From the NCBI GenBank assembly GCA_030737835.1, contig CM060855.1:8471434-8535433 (forward strand): a DNA stretch of 64,000 nt, in the 5' to 3' direction. The position numbers were made by a program, and so were the translations under genes. Shown here piece by piece: positions 52,447 to 64,000 of this stretch. Source of the stretch: Acorus gramineus (Eukaryota; Streptophyta; Magnoliopsida; Acorales; Acoraceae). The stretch's first letter is position 1. Every line of letters starts with the position of its first letter. The notes under the pieces are model-generated. The model was not told the origin of the DNA and made no database searches. It saw only the letters and a list, made by a program, of their open reading frames with translations.

Positions 52447-55400
52447 GGTGACTTTTTAGGTTTGGTGATGTTCCAGTGTATAGTGCTATATGTGCGTATG
52501 CTTGTATGTATGTATTTTTATGTATTCATTTATTGCAACCAATGATCAATGTGGCTCTCTATATATGTGCATTATGCCATTATATTTCTCTCGAAAGAAA
52601 GGAAACTGAACAAGCACTTTTACAATACTTTCTATTTTCCACTGGAACCATGGGATAAATTTTGTCTTTAATGCCTTACATTCTCTTGTGAACCAAATCA
52701 TCTCTACTAAATGTCTTTAAATGACTAATAAATTTCAACGGATTCGTCTTTGGTTGAAAGGTAACAATCTTATTGAAACACTTAAGATATCAAGAGTGTG
52801 AACTCACATGCCTAATACATAGGAGCGATGGTTGTTTTTTTATATTTCATGTCATTTGTTTCAGAATTTGATTTATCATCTCTTTTCTTTTAATTCTGTA
52901 AAATTTGCAGTCAATCCTCTATTTGCCTGACCTGAGCTTTGACCATCAGTCAAGCTGAATGCGAATTCTCGTTGATACTGGATGGTAAGTCTGGAAATGC
53001 AATGACTGCAGGGCATTAGTCATCTCCACTGTTGAAGGGGTAGGCGGTAGATTCATTGAGCACCAAATGCAATTGACCACCCTTCTTTGTGTATGCTGAT
53101 TAGGTTACAAGGAAATTTCCAGTTCAAGTTGTATATATGGCCGCTGCATATGCATACACAAAATTGGAGCATAGCATGGTGTATGCTTCTGGATAAAGAT
53201 AAACTGGTAAAGTATCTCAAAAATGGATGGTGATACCTTTGGCAGTACTATCAATGAGGTTTATTCCTTCATTTGTTTGCATTCATATAATTGCTCTCCA
53301 GCCGAGTGGGTTTATGGATAGAAGTGAATTAGAACACTGTATGAATGTAGAGAGATATTTTTTTGTCTTTCCCAAATAGAAAATGCTCGATTTATAATCA
53401 AAATTAAATTGTTACCTTGGATGCCAATAATGCACTCAAATTATTGGTGATCTACAGATTCTGATTTAACATCTATCATCAACGAATTATTTGTGCATCT
53501 GCTGTGATATTCTTATTCTTAAAAGGTTGTCATTTCTTCGACCTCATCTTCAATTAGTTTCTAATTGAGTTAAGTTGTTTCTCAGTTACTCAAATTGTTT
53601 CATAATTTATATTTCTCTACAGGATTTACTTAGAAGTTTATTCAATGTTAGATATGGTTGATATGATGATGAAAATTATTTGTTCTTCCCCAGATGGACT
53701 ATATTTATCCAAATTAAGAAACAGAGCATGTAAAATACCAATAGACATTTCTAATGTGCAGTTTTATTATAAAAAAAAAACTTTTGAAAATTTTTATTTG
53801 CTTAGTCTGGAATTCATCAAATTACATTCTTTTAACCGTTTATTCACTGTGATGTTTTTTTTTCCTGTATGCAATTCATCACTTGCATTCTCCTGTACCG
53901 TCCAGATTGCATTTGAAATGAAAATAATTCCAAAATTTTATGTGCCAATATAGCATATCCCAGTTTGGTCATATCATTTTATACTGCCCAGGGTAAACAT
54001 AGGGTGTTGTGAAATTTTCACATTTGCTTTATAAAATTTTGTGTGATTTATCAACCAAGATTATATACCCTGGAGAAAATAGTTCAGTTGGTTAACACTT
54101 TTTTCAGATTGCACAAGGGCATCCTTTCAAACTTTACACAGATATAGTGATAGTCTTATTTTAAATTTGTTAAATGTTTGAAAGAATGAAACACATTCTT
54201 GGGAAATGTTAGGAACAAGTCCACCTGTAGTTATCACTAGTTCTGATCTTTTTTAGTTGTACATGTTTGTTTCATCTAATGAAATATATATACTTTCATA
54301 GAAACTATATACTTGAGTGAATTAGTATATAAAACCTTTTTGTTGTATTATATATATGCTACATTAGAAAATGCAAATGAGTCTGTAAAATAAACTGTGC
54401 ATCATCATTCCTATTTTGGAAGTGAATTGGTACAATCAAATAAGATATATTTTGGAAACTCATCTCCACTGGAATCTCCATTCTTATCAGCTTTTCCTGT
54501 TGAAGAATAAATTTTATTTGGATTGCCTGGAATTGGATATGTTAATGTGAATCATATCAGGGGCAGTGGTCCTATCCAATCTGGCAATTACTTATGATCT
54601 AGGTTTATGTTTCTTATTTTTTCTTAAAAAAATTACATGAAAAGTAATAACAAATTGTCTCAAGTGATTTTGTCATTTTTTATTCTTGTTCTTTGCAGGT
54701 CTATGGTTTTACTGAATTTATGCTCAGAATTAGAATACCGCCATAAGCCACCATTGGCGATGAAAATGGTGGGAATATGTTATTCCTCCCAATTATTGGA
54801 TCCTGTTGGAAATTTTAATTCCATGATTTGCATGTAATTCTTATATTTTATTTTAAAATTATATATTTATGTAACAAAGTATTTGCATATATACAAAATA
54901 AAGTATATACTCATTCATAGTTCATACCATTGAGTAAAAAATTGCATGCAACATGTGCCTAGTTATGAACAATGTATTTGAGGCATCGACCATGAAAAAA
55001 TGTTCCTCTAATCAAACAATTAAGTTATTATGAAGATTATGACTATTCTAATATAATTAAGGATAAAGTCATTTTTTATTTGTTAAAAAACATAATAATA
55101 AAGTTTTTGTTATTTGTATAAAATGTGAATATAGATGTGAATAAAGATTTATAAAAAGTGAAAAAATAATAATAGTTAATTTATAAGAGCTAATGATAGT
55201 TGATTTAATAGTCTGTCCACATATTCATTTGAGTTGAATAATCTATAATAATTTAATTCTAATAGTTGGTTGGAATCTATATACCACTTTTATACCCGTT
55301 AATTTTAACATATAGATTTTCATTTATTTCAATATTTAAAACTTTTATTTTAAAATTATTTTAATTAATTCTCACTTATTCCGGGTCATATCAAGGGGAG

Positions 55401-56830
55401 GCTTAAATCTAATATTATCATAGACATTTCAAATTTCAATCCGTATTACACCCTTTGATAAATTTTTTCCATTGGTATGATAGCCTAGATGGATTGGACT
55501 TTGAATCGGGGCGGGGAGTGTAAAATAAATTTTCTTTCAAATAGCTGATCCTAAATTTTAACAGGGACAGTATCAACACATAAAAAAAATAAAAGACAGC
55601 GTGAACGATAATTTTTAATAAAAAAATTTGGACTAATTCTATTTTTTTTTTTTGCTCCTAAATTTTTATAATATCTAAACTATCCTTTACAGACAGAGTT
55701 ACATAAATATAATGTGATACATACAGAAATTATATACATAATTACAGATATTTAATAGTTATCTAAAAAAATATTAAAGTACGCAAAGATGTTCATACAC
55801 AAAATGGTCTTATATACATTCTCAATATCATTACATTATCATCTGTAAATGTATTTAGTGTACACAAAATTGTTATAGATACAATCTCAAAGTTTCGTTA
55901 AAATAGATACATTGATTGTTTGAATTACGACGTTTTCTTCAAATCTTAATGATTAATTGTTATTTCCCTCTTAATCTTCTTCATGTCCTCTTGGGTAAAA
56001 TGAAACAAGATTATCGAACTAGATATTCAATATACTTTATAACAAAGAACGGGTTTTTCAAGCTATATAAAAAATACAACAATCAAACATTTAAATAAAT
56101 TTTTATTTAGCAATTTGAACAAAATTAGTAATAGCATGAATCTGAACTGAAAATTTATGAACAATTGTAATATTTTAATAAAATTATTTTTTGATCCATG
56201 AACTTAACAATTACTGAAATTAACATTTACATAACAACTACAATAAAAACTACCAATGTAATGTCCAATGACATAATCTACTATTTACATAATAAAAATG
56301 TAATATCTTCTATTATTCTTATAACAATTATAAAATAAATTATAAAAACTATAATTTACACAACAAAGGTGTAATATCATACATAAAATTAAACTAAGGT
56401 CATGTAAATTACAGTAATGTAACGATCAATTACAAAAATATAATACTAATTTACAAATGGAGGTGGTTTACGTATAAAAAATAAGGTGGCACAAATCTAG
56501 GGGCAAAAAAAAAAAATCAGATGTTTCAAGGGTAAATAAAAAATAAAAAAAATTTAAAAATAAAAAAAATTAAACCCTTAGTCACGTTTATTTAAACAAT
56601 TTTCCAAAAAAAAATAAATCCGTGACTGTTTTGACACGAGGACCTTGTCATGTCATGATATATTAATTTTATTTTATCACATGTAAAATGTGAGTGGAAA
56701 AATCATCATGTGACACTGTGACAGTACTATCTGTGGATCCAAACACCAGACAGTGTTTACCCTTTTTTTACTGTACAGTACCTTTTTTAGATTTGGGAGT
56801 GGGGGACCAAGTACCAACAGCTGTATTAAT
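52447..56830. other. CDKE 3' flank and AT-rich spacer
   Basis: The first several hundred bases are probably the CDKE 3' UTR. A possible 3'-UTR exon could begin at about 52912 (atttgcag|TCAATCC) and end at about 52983 (GGATG|gtaagt), but this is unproven. The rest (53300-56830) is A/T-rich with many short ORFs, none showing family features. The stretch 55200-55420 contains MITE-like words also seen near 29300-29600 (accacttttatacc, cttattccgggtcat). Confidence 0.5.
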
Positions 56831-56840
56831 GGCACGTGAA

Positions 56841-57283
56841 TAGGATTAATAAACGAGCGAGCAACTCGGACTCGACTCAATTAAAGCTCGCTCAAATTCA
56901 TTCGATTAGATAAACGAGCCGAGTCTGAGTTTAGACGAGCTCGTTTACTTAACTAAAAAAAGGTTAACGAGTCGAGTCCGAGTTGAGCCTGAGCCTGAAC
57001 TTATGTTACTTTCACATGTATAAGGTGTTGTGATTTATGAAATGTGACTTCTTAAATGCTAAACAAGATTTTTTTTAGCTAAATGAGCCCGAGCCGAGCT
57101 TTAATCGAGCTTTTGCTTGGCTTGTTTAACAAACGAGAGCTTTTCACAATCTCAACGAGCCGAGCTTGAACACAAAATGAAGCTCGTTCCCGAGTCGAGC
57201 TGAGCCCGAGCTGAGCCTGATACTAAGCGAGCCGAGTCTGAGCAGGTCAAAGCTCAACTCGTTCGACTCGTTTACCACCCCTA
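56841..57283. mobile_element. hAT-type MITE rich in CGAGC words, exact 8-bp TSD
   Basis: Left end TAGGATTAATAAACGAGCGA and right end (reverse complement) TAGGGGTGGTAAACGAGTCG. CACGTGAA flanks it exactly (56833-56840, 57284-57291). Both halves are crowded with CGAGC(C/T)/GCTCG words in alternating orientation. No coding capacity. Confidence 0.88.
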
Positions 57284-57291
57284 CACGTGAA

Positions 57292-60134
57292 GGTGTATTT
57301 TAATGAGGGTACAGTTTTGTTACATGTCACAATTTTGGGCTGTTTTTCTGTTTTGGAGTGGAGGGGTTGGAATAATGAGTTTAAACCAATTAAAAAAAAA
57401 GAGTAGTTGTACCAGGATCAAAACCATCTAAACATCATACCAGGATAGGGATTTTATGTTGAAAAATCTAAAAGTTTTATAGGATCTAAACATAGTCAGG
57501 TGTTTGACAGTGTACACGTGTTCACGCATTTTTTTCGTACAATGTTAGAATTTTAAATAGTTTTCAAAACAATAATTTTCTGTTGCAGAGTTTTAAATTT
57601 CTAACTCTTTAGATTTTCGAAAGTGGCATCCTTACCACACTTCTAAACAAACCTTAAGACAAGGTCCCAAACGACCTCTTACAATGGAGTCCTAAATGCA
57701 CACATTTATATATAAAAAAATTGATGTGTATGGACTTGATTTTTTCTAGATAGTTTTAATAATTAATCCCCAAAAACAAAAAAGAAAGAAAGAAAAATAG
57801 AAAATGCAACAAAATAAAAATATAAAAATTAACATGTAACACAAAAAGGATTAAATTTATCAATTTTTCTTTTTAAGATACAAAACAATAAAAACTTCTT
57901 AATTTGTGGGGATTTTTTTTCATTGACATCTTCTTCATAAAATCAAACAACAATCAATAAATATTAAAGAAAAAAAATCAAACAGAATAAAATCAAATAT
58001 AATTTTCTATTAAACATATGTTAAAGAAGTAAATTGGGTAATGTTTTCGTGGAACAAAAAATTAAAAACAAATGGGAGGGCATGGTTAGATTTGCATATA
58101 TCAAATGCTCTTGCTGGTAAAGGGGTAACATTTGGTGTAGTATCCAAGATTTACAAAAGAAAAAGATAAGAAAATTAAATTGAGTGGCTCCACATACAGT
58201 TTCATTACTATAACCTCAACCACTTATATTGTGGTCTCATATAATTATATTGTTGTCATCAACTAGTACATATATATATATATTTATTATGAGGAAGATG
58301 ATCCTTTGATTCCTAGTAGCTAGGGTATTATAGGAAAACACACGTCATACTCCAACGGAAATAACAACTGATATCTAATAATCATTCATAACAACTGTAA
58401 TTGGACCCAGTCATTATGTCTAAACAAAAAAGATGTTGCATAAACGACCAGGTGTTCACTTAATGTACAGGCTGACTATATGGATGAAGTATGGATAGAA
58501 TTCAACTTCCAATCGAATTCAAATAAAGTTGAGCGCTTATACACGCAGTCCTTTTTGCAATCCATTTTACAGTCCCATACATATGATAACGTAGTATATA
58601 CTGCACTATTATAGTGTATGGGTTCTATCATAGTATATGACTCAATTTTTTTTTTTTTTTATTATAAAAAAAATGTATTAATGTGTTTTAGTATATACTT
58701 TATTTCATATAACAACATACACTTTAAAAAAATGAGTATATGATTTTTTTGTTTTTTTTTAATAGAAAAGACTAGAGGTGTGTGAATAAAGTTTTCAACT
58801 TTGTTGAACAGCAAAAAAACCGTGGAAAATCTTTAACAGCGCAATAAATCCAAATGTCTGGTTGTTTGTGGACCCTTTAAAATAATTATTAAAATATAAA
58901 AGGAGGGAAGGGTTAGAGCACGTGCAATACAGTTGCGTGTACATTGATTTTAAAAGAGAGAGAGAGAGAGAGTTTATGAACATGTGTGAATGCAATACAA
59001 GTAACAATAAAAAGTATATTAGATTGTTGGGGTTGGAAATCTTCGCCCACTGAAACCTACAAAATCCACTCATTCAAAAGCCTCTTGAAAATTAATTAAA
59101 TGGCTGTCAGTGATTGTTTGCGCAGTGATTGAGATTGAGTTTCCCATTTTTATTACGGTAAAACACGTATTATTTTTTAATTAGAGACTTATATGTATTA
59201 ATAGGTTTCGATAATTGAATTGCATATGGTTAAAAGAAGAGAGACAAAGAATGAAAAGTTTACATAGATAAGGAAAAAAAAGAATATTTCTTATGAAAAA
59301 TGTTAAAAAGAATAACAAATGCTCGAGACAATTGTCCATTGTACTTTGATTTTTTTTTTTTAAGGGCATAAACTTGTTACACAGATTCATAATAAAATAA
59401 TATTCTAAATATGTATTCTTAAATTTTTTTATTAAATGGCTGTCGAACAGTTGAAGTATAATGTAAGTGCCTGTGTTTTTAATTATTATTTTAACAATGT
59501 ATTATTTATATAATAAAATATTAAACCATAATATTAAAGAAAGAACCTCCAATGCAATTAATTGTACATGTATATTTGTTTTCATAAATAAAAAAATATA
59601 TAATATATCCTACGAAGTACATACATATCAGACAGATAATAAAACCATATATACATGAAGTTACAAATAAAAATATGTAACAGTCCCCAAGACATGTCCA
59701 CCCTGAGTTTAAAACCTTAGGTCTGGTCTGGTCAGCTTTTATTTATAATTTATTCAAGATCATATTAGTTCAAATGTCTTCATCACTGCATATTAGGATT
59801 TCATAACATGTTAAGATTCATTAATTGTATACCAAAAATTAATCCTACCCAATGAACAGTTACACAGCTGATCCATTGCGTAAGTTTTTCTTTTTCTGAC
59901 AGTAGTGAATTATTAATAAAAACAAATGAGGCTGTAGCACATAGTTATTTTTACAATTTTAAATGTAGCTTTATATATTTTATTACTTATTAGTTATTAG
60001 TATATATCTTTTTAATTTTTTTACATATCAAAAATAAATCTATTAAATTTAAATGGAATAATATATATCTTTCTTAAAAAAAATTAATCTACTTTTAAAA
60101 AAAATTAAAATATATGTGAATTATCTAATATTAT
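57292..60134. other. AT-rich intergenic spacer
   Basis: No gene recognised. A GA microsatellite (about 58955-58970), poly-T runs and a TA run (58269-58284) are visible. The segment 58550-58780 (gcaatccattttacagtccc) resembles 34310-34340, suggesting another unrecognised dispersed repeat. Confidence 0.45.
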
Positions 60135-60143
60135 CCAAAATAA

Positions 60144-60690
60144 GGGAAAATCCATCCAACCCCCTGGAATTTGATTGAAATCCATATAACTCCTTGCCTT
60201 TTTTAAAAATCCATATAACCCCTGAAAACACCCAGTAAATCCAAATAACCCATTGAATAAAATTTCTGTTGACAGATTATTTAGTGAATATCTTGTTTGG
60301 TGAACCCTGATTGAAAGCATAATATAATAATAAAAAAACCCTACAATGTGTTTCCAAATTAGGATTTTTGCCGAAAAATCCTATAAAAATGATGATTTTA
60401 CTCTCTATGGATATATTATAAAACCCTATTTAGAGGGATAAAATCGTCATTTACAAAGGATTTTTTTATATTTTTTACACATTGTAAATTTTTTTTTGTA
60501 TACTGTGCTCTCTATCAAGGTTATCCAAACATAATATTCACAAAATATTCATAATCGGTAATTATAAATTTTATTCAAAAGATTATTTAGATTTATTAAA
60601 TATTTTTAAAGAAGTTATATGGATTTTAAGAAATATTAAGAGGTTACATATATTTCAATCAGTTTACCGAGGGTTATATGGATTTTTCTC
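60144..60690. mobile_element. MULE-like MITE, ATCCATATAACCCC family, copy 2
   Basis: Same family as 33678-34146. The left end GGGAAAATCCATCCAACCCC is followed by repeated 'aatccatataac(t/c)cc' phrases, and the right end is GGGTTATATGGATTTTTCTC. CCAAAATAA flanks it exactly (60135-60143, 60691-60699), a 9-bp duplication. The interior is A/T-rich. This clean duplication supports the boundaries proposed for copy 1. Confidence 0.87.
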
Positions 60691-60879
60691 CCAAAATAAA
60701 TACATGTATCTAAAACTGTCTTGATTAGATTCGAATATAATAATAAAGTCCATTTGAATGCGTGGACTGACAGTTACGGACGTGGTTGCCCAACCTCTTG
60801 TCGGCCCACATCGTGTCAAAAAACATTTCAACACGTGTTGGCTTATTAGTTGGCTGACTTTTGTGATTCAATAATTTAA

Positions 60880-61356
60880 TAGGGGTGGCCAAACGGCCCG
60901 CGAGCCCGGACCCGACCCGAAAATTTCCCGGCCTAAGCCCGGCCCGGGCCCGGTCTTCCATAGGGCCGGGCTTGGGCTATGAGTTTATAATAACTATTCA
61001 ATTAATGTTCAAATATTTCTTGTTGTAAACTTATAATGTGCAATTATTGTTAAGTTATATCAATATTCAATTCAAATAGTTTTATTGTTCATAGTTTAAT
61101 TCAAGTTATTCAACTTTTTTATTTACTTTATTTTATGTTTTAATTTAACTAAAAAAATGAAAAAAAATAGGTGTGGGCACAAAGCCCGGCCCAAACCTTA
61201 AGCCCGGCCCGGCCCGGACTTGACCCGTTCGTGGCCGTGCCTATGAGTATGCCCGTGCCTGATTTTAGACTTTAGACCCGGCCCGGACCTGTGCCCGAAG
61301 CCTCTCAAGTCCGATCAAGACCCGCCAGAAAAAAGCCCGGCCCATGGCCACCCCTA
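60880..61356. mobile_element. GGCCCG-rich MITE (hAT-like ends)
   Basis: TAGGGGTGGCCAAACGGCCC on the left and TAGGGGTGGCCATGGGCCGG (reverse complement of the right end) are inverted, with GGCCCGG words in both subterminal regions and an A/T-rich middle. I could not find a matching 8-bp duplication (taatttaa against gtttgtat), so one end may be eroded. An ORF at the left end is only a product of the GC-rich terminus. Confidence 0.7.
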
Positions 61357-62284
61357 GTTTGTATAAGGCATTTTTGACCCTTGATGCACAAATTGAATCA
61401 TAGGAAAAAAAAATTTAGAATTTAATTGTATTCTAAAGTTAATTTTAAAATTTTATAAAATATCTCAATCATAATAACATAAAAAAATCGGACGACCAGG
61501 AACACACGTTGATCAATAAAATTGTACAACACCTGTTGGACCTAACCCAATTCTATATTTTTGGGTTAGAGAACTCTACATCCATGCAATCTTGAGTAAT
61601 CCCATATATAAGTTTATGTGAAAGTTAGAGCAGACCCATGAATCCCTAAAAATTCACAAAAATCTAATTATCATCCGTAGATTAAAATTCCATCTAAATT
61701 TGATAGAAAGTTCTTTAAATATTTATCACCATGTAATTGTGAAACAATCATAAACACAAATTACTCCCTAAAAAGATCAAATTATCTTTGTAAGACTTTT
61801 TATGTTTTCTCATTTCCATTGATGTATTGTTTGAAAATAGTTAAAAATTAAATATAATTTAGTTATTTCATGGTATAGGTTTGGGTTAAGTAAGGTAGAT
61901 TGAGTTATGCTTAATTTTTGTTGAAACTAGAGATTTATATGGGTTTTTGTGAGTTTTCAAGAATTTGTATGTCTGCCTCAATTTTGATAATGATTTATGT
62001 AGGATTACCCATGTTTGCGAGAACTTGGATGTCTTTAACCTTATATTTCTATAAGGAGTTGCAGTGAATTTATATTCTATCTATTTATTGGCAGGCTTAC
62101 TATCTTGGTGCGCTCCAACAAAACTCACTTATTCATATCAATCTATTTTATTTTATTTATTATTATTTTTTCTGTCATAATAGCCCCCTAAGGGGGTATA
62201 ACATCCCACCACATCATACTAATATAAACCGTTGAGTCAACATAGACTCATACACTAAACCATGGTATAATTAAAGCCCTTCAC
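61357..62284. other. Intergenic spacer
   Basis: No gene recognised. A/T-rich, with a pattern around 61870-62010 where 'gagtttt(c/g)aagaatttgtatg' and 'gcgagaacttggatgtc' form a weak tandem phrase. Nothing further. Confidence 0.4.
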
Positions 62285-62430
62285 ATGCGAGATTGGATCC
62301 AATCAATAGGAGTGTGAAATATATAACTAACAATTGGGTTGTATAGTTCGATTTATAGGTAATGCAGTTTGATTTTTATGTCATTCAGTTCGATACTGAT
62401 CGAACTGATCGGATCTGGTCTCTCCACGTG
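62285..62430. mobile_element. Half copy of the foldback MITE found at 441-750
   Basis: Carries the right half only: 'gattggatccaatcaatagg', 'gtgaaatatataactaacaa', 'agttcgatttataggtaatg' and 'atcggatctggtctc'. The left half is missing, so this copy is truncated. Confidence 0.7.
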
Positions 62431-62597
62431 CCCATATGGCTTTTTGCATTTTTTGTTTTTGCAGCCATCAAGACCCGAAACCAGGTCCTCCACAGTGTGG
62501 AGGGTGTCCTCAACCATGCACTGTGGTAAGCAGGGCAGGACTGTATCAATCTATTTATTGGCAGGCCACTGACATATACTACTTTCTTTTTCTTTCT

Positions 62598-62635
62598 TTT
62601 CTTTTTTTTTTTTTTTGATGGGGGGGGGGGGGGGT
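62598..62635. repeat. Poly-T and G-run next to a MITE
   Basis: A T-rich run (to 62616) is followed by a run of about 15 G, immediately left of the GGTCGGG-rich element. Lengths may be unreliable. Confidence 0.75.
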
Positions 62636-62636
62636 T

Positions 62637-63379
62637 TAGGCCTGTCAACGGGTCGGGTCGGGGTGGACCCGGACCTGACCCGTGATAGGACCCGACGGGT
62701 CCGGGGAAATGTGGACCCGGACCCGTTGGACCCGGGTTGGGTCCGGGTCCGACCCGACCAGAATGGTTGGGTAAAAAAAAAAAAAAAAAAAAGAGAGAAG
62801 AGCTCATGTATTTGTTTGTCTTTTCATTCTATTTGAAATTTTTTGTAATAAAACATTATTGTTAATGAGACTATGTTTGAATATAATTTTATACAATTCA
62901 AAAGAATGAATTATTAAACAACATCCAAACAATAATCACTAACATAAAAAACATATTAACCTAAATAATAAACATAACTAACCTAAACAGCATTCAAAAC
63001 AATATTAACCTAAACAACATTCAAAACAATAAACACTAACATATTAACCTAAATAATAAACATAAATAATGCAACAAACTAATTAATCATACAAATTCAA
63101 AAGCTAATAAGTTAATTGTCCAAAACAAACTGATTTAGATTATGATTTATGAACTTATAGATATAAAAATAAGTTAAGTAAGAAATAAAATTATATATCA
63201 ACTAATACTAATGGTCTTATAATATATGAACATATATTAAAAAAAAACAGTCGGGTCCAACGGGTCGGGGCGGGGTGGACCCGGACCCGACCCGTTTATT
63301 TGTTCGGGTCCGCCGGGTCGGGTCCAACTCGGGTCAGGTCCAAATCGGGACAGGTATATTACACATATAATCAGGCCTA
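62637..63379. mobile_element. GGTCGGGTC-rich MITE (hAT-like)
   Basis: The left end TAGGCCTGTCAACGGGTCGG and the last bases (reverse complement TAGGCCTGATTATATGTG) share TAGGCCTG. Both subterminal regions are dense in GACCCG/CGGGTC words and the 500-bp middle is A/T-rich. GGTTTAGG is present on both sides (62633-62640 and 63380-63387), but on the left it overlaps the terminal TAGG. The exact boundary is therefore uncertain. Confidence 0.68.
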
Positions 63380-63387
63380 GGTTTAGG

Positions 63388-64000
63388 TGACATGTACTTC
63401 TTTATTTTCCCCAAAAACAAACAAAGAAACAACAACAACTAAGGACGAGGGAATTATATTTTTAAGTGAATGTAAATTATATTCTTTAGTATCGGTCCCT
63501 CTTTTTTACATTTTTTTTTAAATTTTTAACTTTAACTTTTTCTTTTATTCTTAATCCATGCGTCAAATATCCTTTAAAAACTCGAAGAGTATTCCATTTT
63601 ATCATATATTTTTTTTAAAATACTAAAGCTGCCCTTAATTTTTTTTTAAGTATTTATAAACTATGTTATTTAGTTATTGATCTCTCCATTCTTTATATTG
63701 TAATTAAAGTCTCCTAACATCAAATGTTTTTTCGTTATTAATCACCGGATAAAATGTCTGTCTCATTTTATAAGTATTTTAATATTTGAAACTTGTATAC
63801 AAAATGTTCAGTGAAATGTCTAAAACAAAATGCATTTGCACCAAGAATATATTTGTTCGATCTCATTTCTGATTATATCTTTACGAAATAAAAAAATAAA
63901 AAATTATATTTTTATTTTGTTAATCTATATATTTCATCAACTGAATGAAAATAGTGTCCTGCTTTTTATAGTATTGACAACATGAATATTATATAAACAT
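63388..64000. other. AT-rich spacer at the window end
   Basis: Holds a decayed relative of the MITE at 22389-22845 (tatcggtccctcttttttac, aaactatgttatttagttat). No gene seen. Confidence 0.4.

Noticed and set aside
60725-60961. 78-aa ORF with Arg/Gly-rich sequence
   Set aside because: It is read from the GC-rich end of the MITE at 60880-61356 plus adjacent spacer.
62385-62807. 140-aa proline-rich ORF on the minus strand
   Set aside because: Composed of a half MITE, poly-T/G runs and the GGTCGGG-rich MITE end.

Overview
This is a nuclear window from a flowering plant. Split genes have canonical GT-AG introns, the spacers are AT-rich, and there are many miniature inverted-repeat elements (MITEs) and decayed LINEs. 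All four recognisable gene families are plant ones. The very GC-rich first exon of the purine permease and the GC-rich 4CL-like fragment beside it, set in AT-rich surroundings, would fit a non-grass monocot, but that is only an inference.

Layout. 1-4080: AT-rich spacer with two copies of one foldback MITE and a 34-bp minisatellite. About 4104-4450: a decayed fragment of a 4-coumarate:CoA-ligase-like gene. 4836-6464 (+): a complete two-exon purine permease, 369 aa. 6465-14250: spacer with a complex tandem array (7153-9421) and three hAT-type MITEs with target-site duplications. About 14250-21779 (+): a PIP5K gene with an untranslated leader exon, eight MORN repeats and the N-terminal kinase lobe. 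It stops after four coding exons, so the catalytic half is missing. 24414-32967 (-): NDC1, a plastid/mitochondrial type-II NAD(P)H dehydrogenase, complete in 11 exons (529 aa). Its 3.25-kb intron 6 carries a LINE fragment that is itself split by a MITE. 32968-36502: shared upstream region of the divergent NDC1 and CDKE genes, with a palindromic MULE-like MITE. 36503-52446 (+): CDKE-1, the plant CDK8 orthologue of the Mediator kinase module, complete in 15 exons (467 aa). Its 5.2-kb intron 10 holds a LINE fragment, two adjacent large hairpins and a hAT-type MITE. Intron 12 lies just after a 213-bp poly-C tract in intron 11. 52447-64000: no gene recognised; at least three MITEs.

The genes are not functionally linked: nucleobase/cytokinin transport, phosphoinositide signalling, plastid quinone redox and transcription control. 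Each has its own exon structure and there is no operon-like logic. The points most worth following are the truncated PIP5K and what lies at its break, the two stacked hairpins in CDKE intron 10, and the density of non-autonomous elements with intact target-site duplications. I did not find a clearly new biological system.
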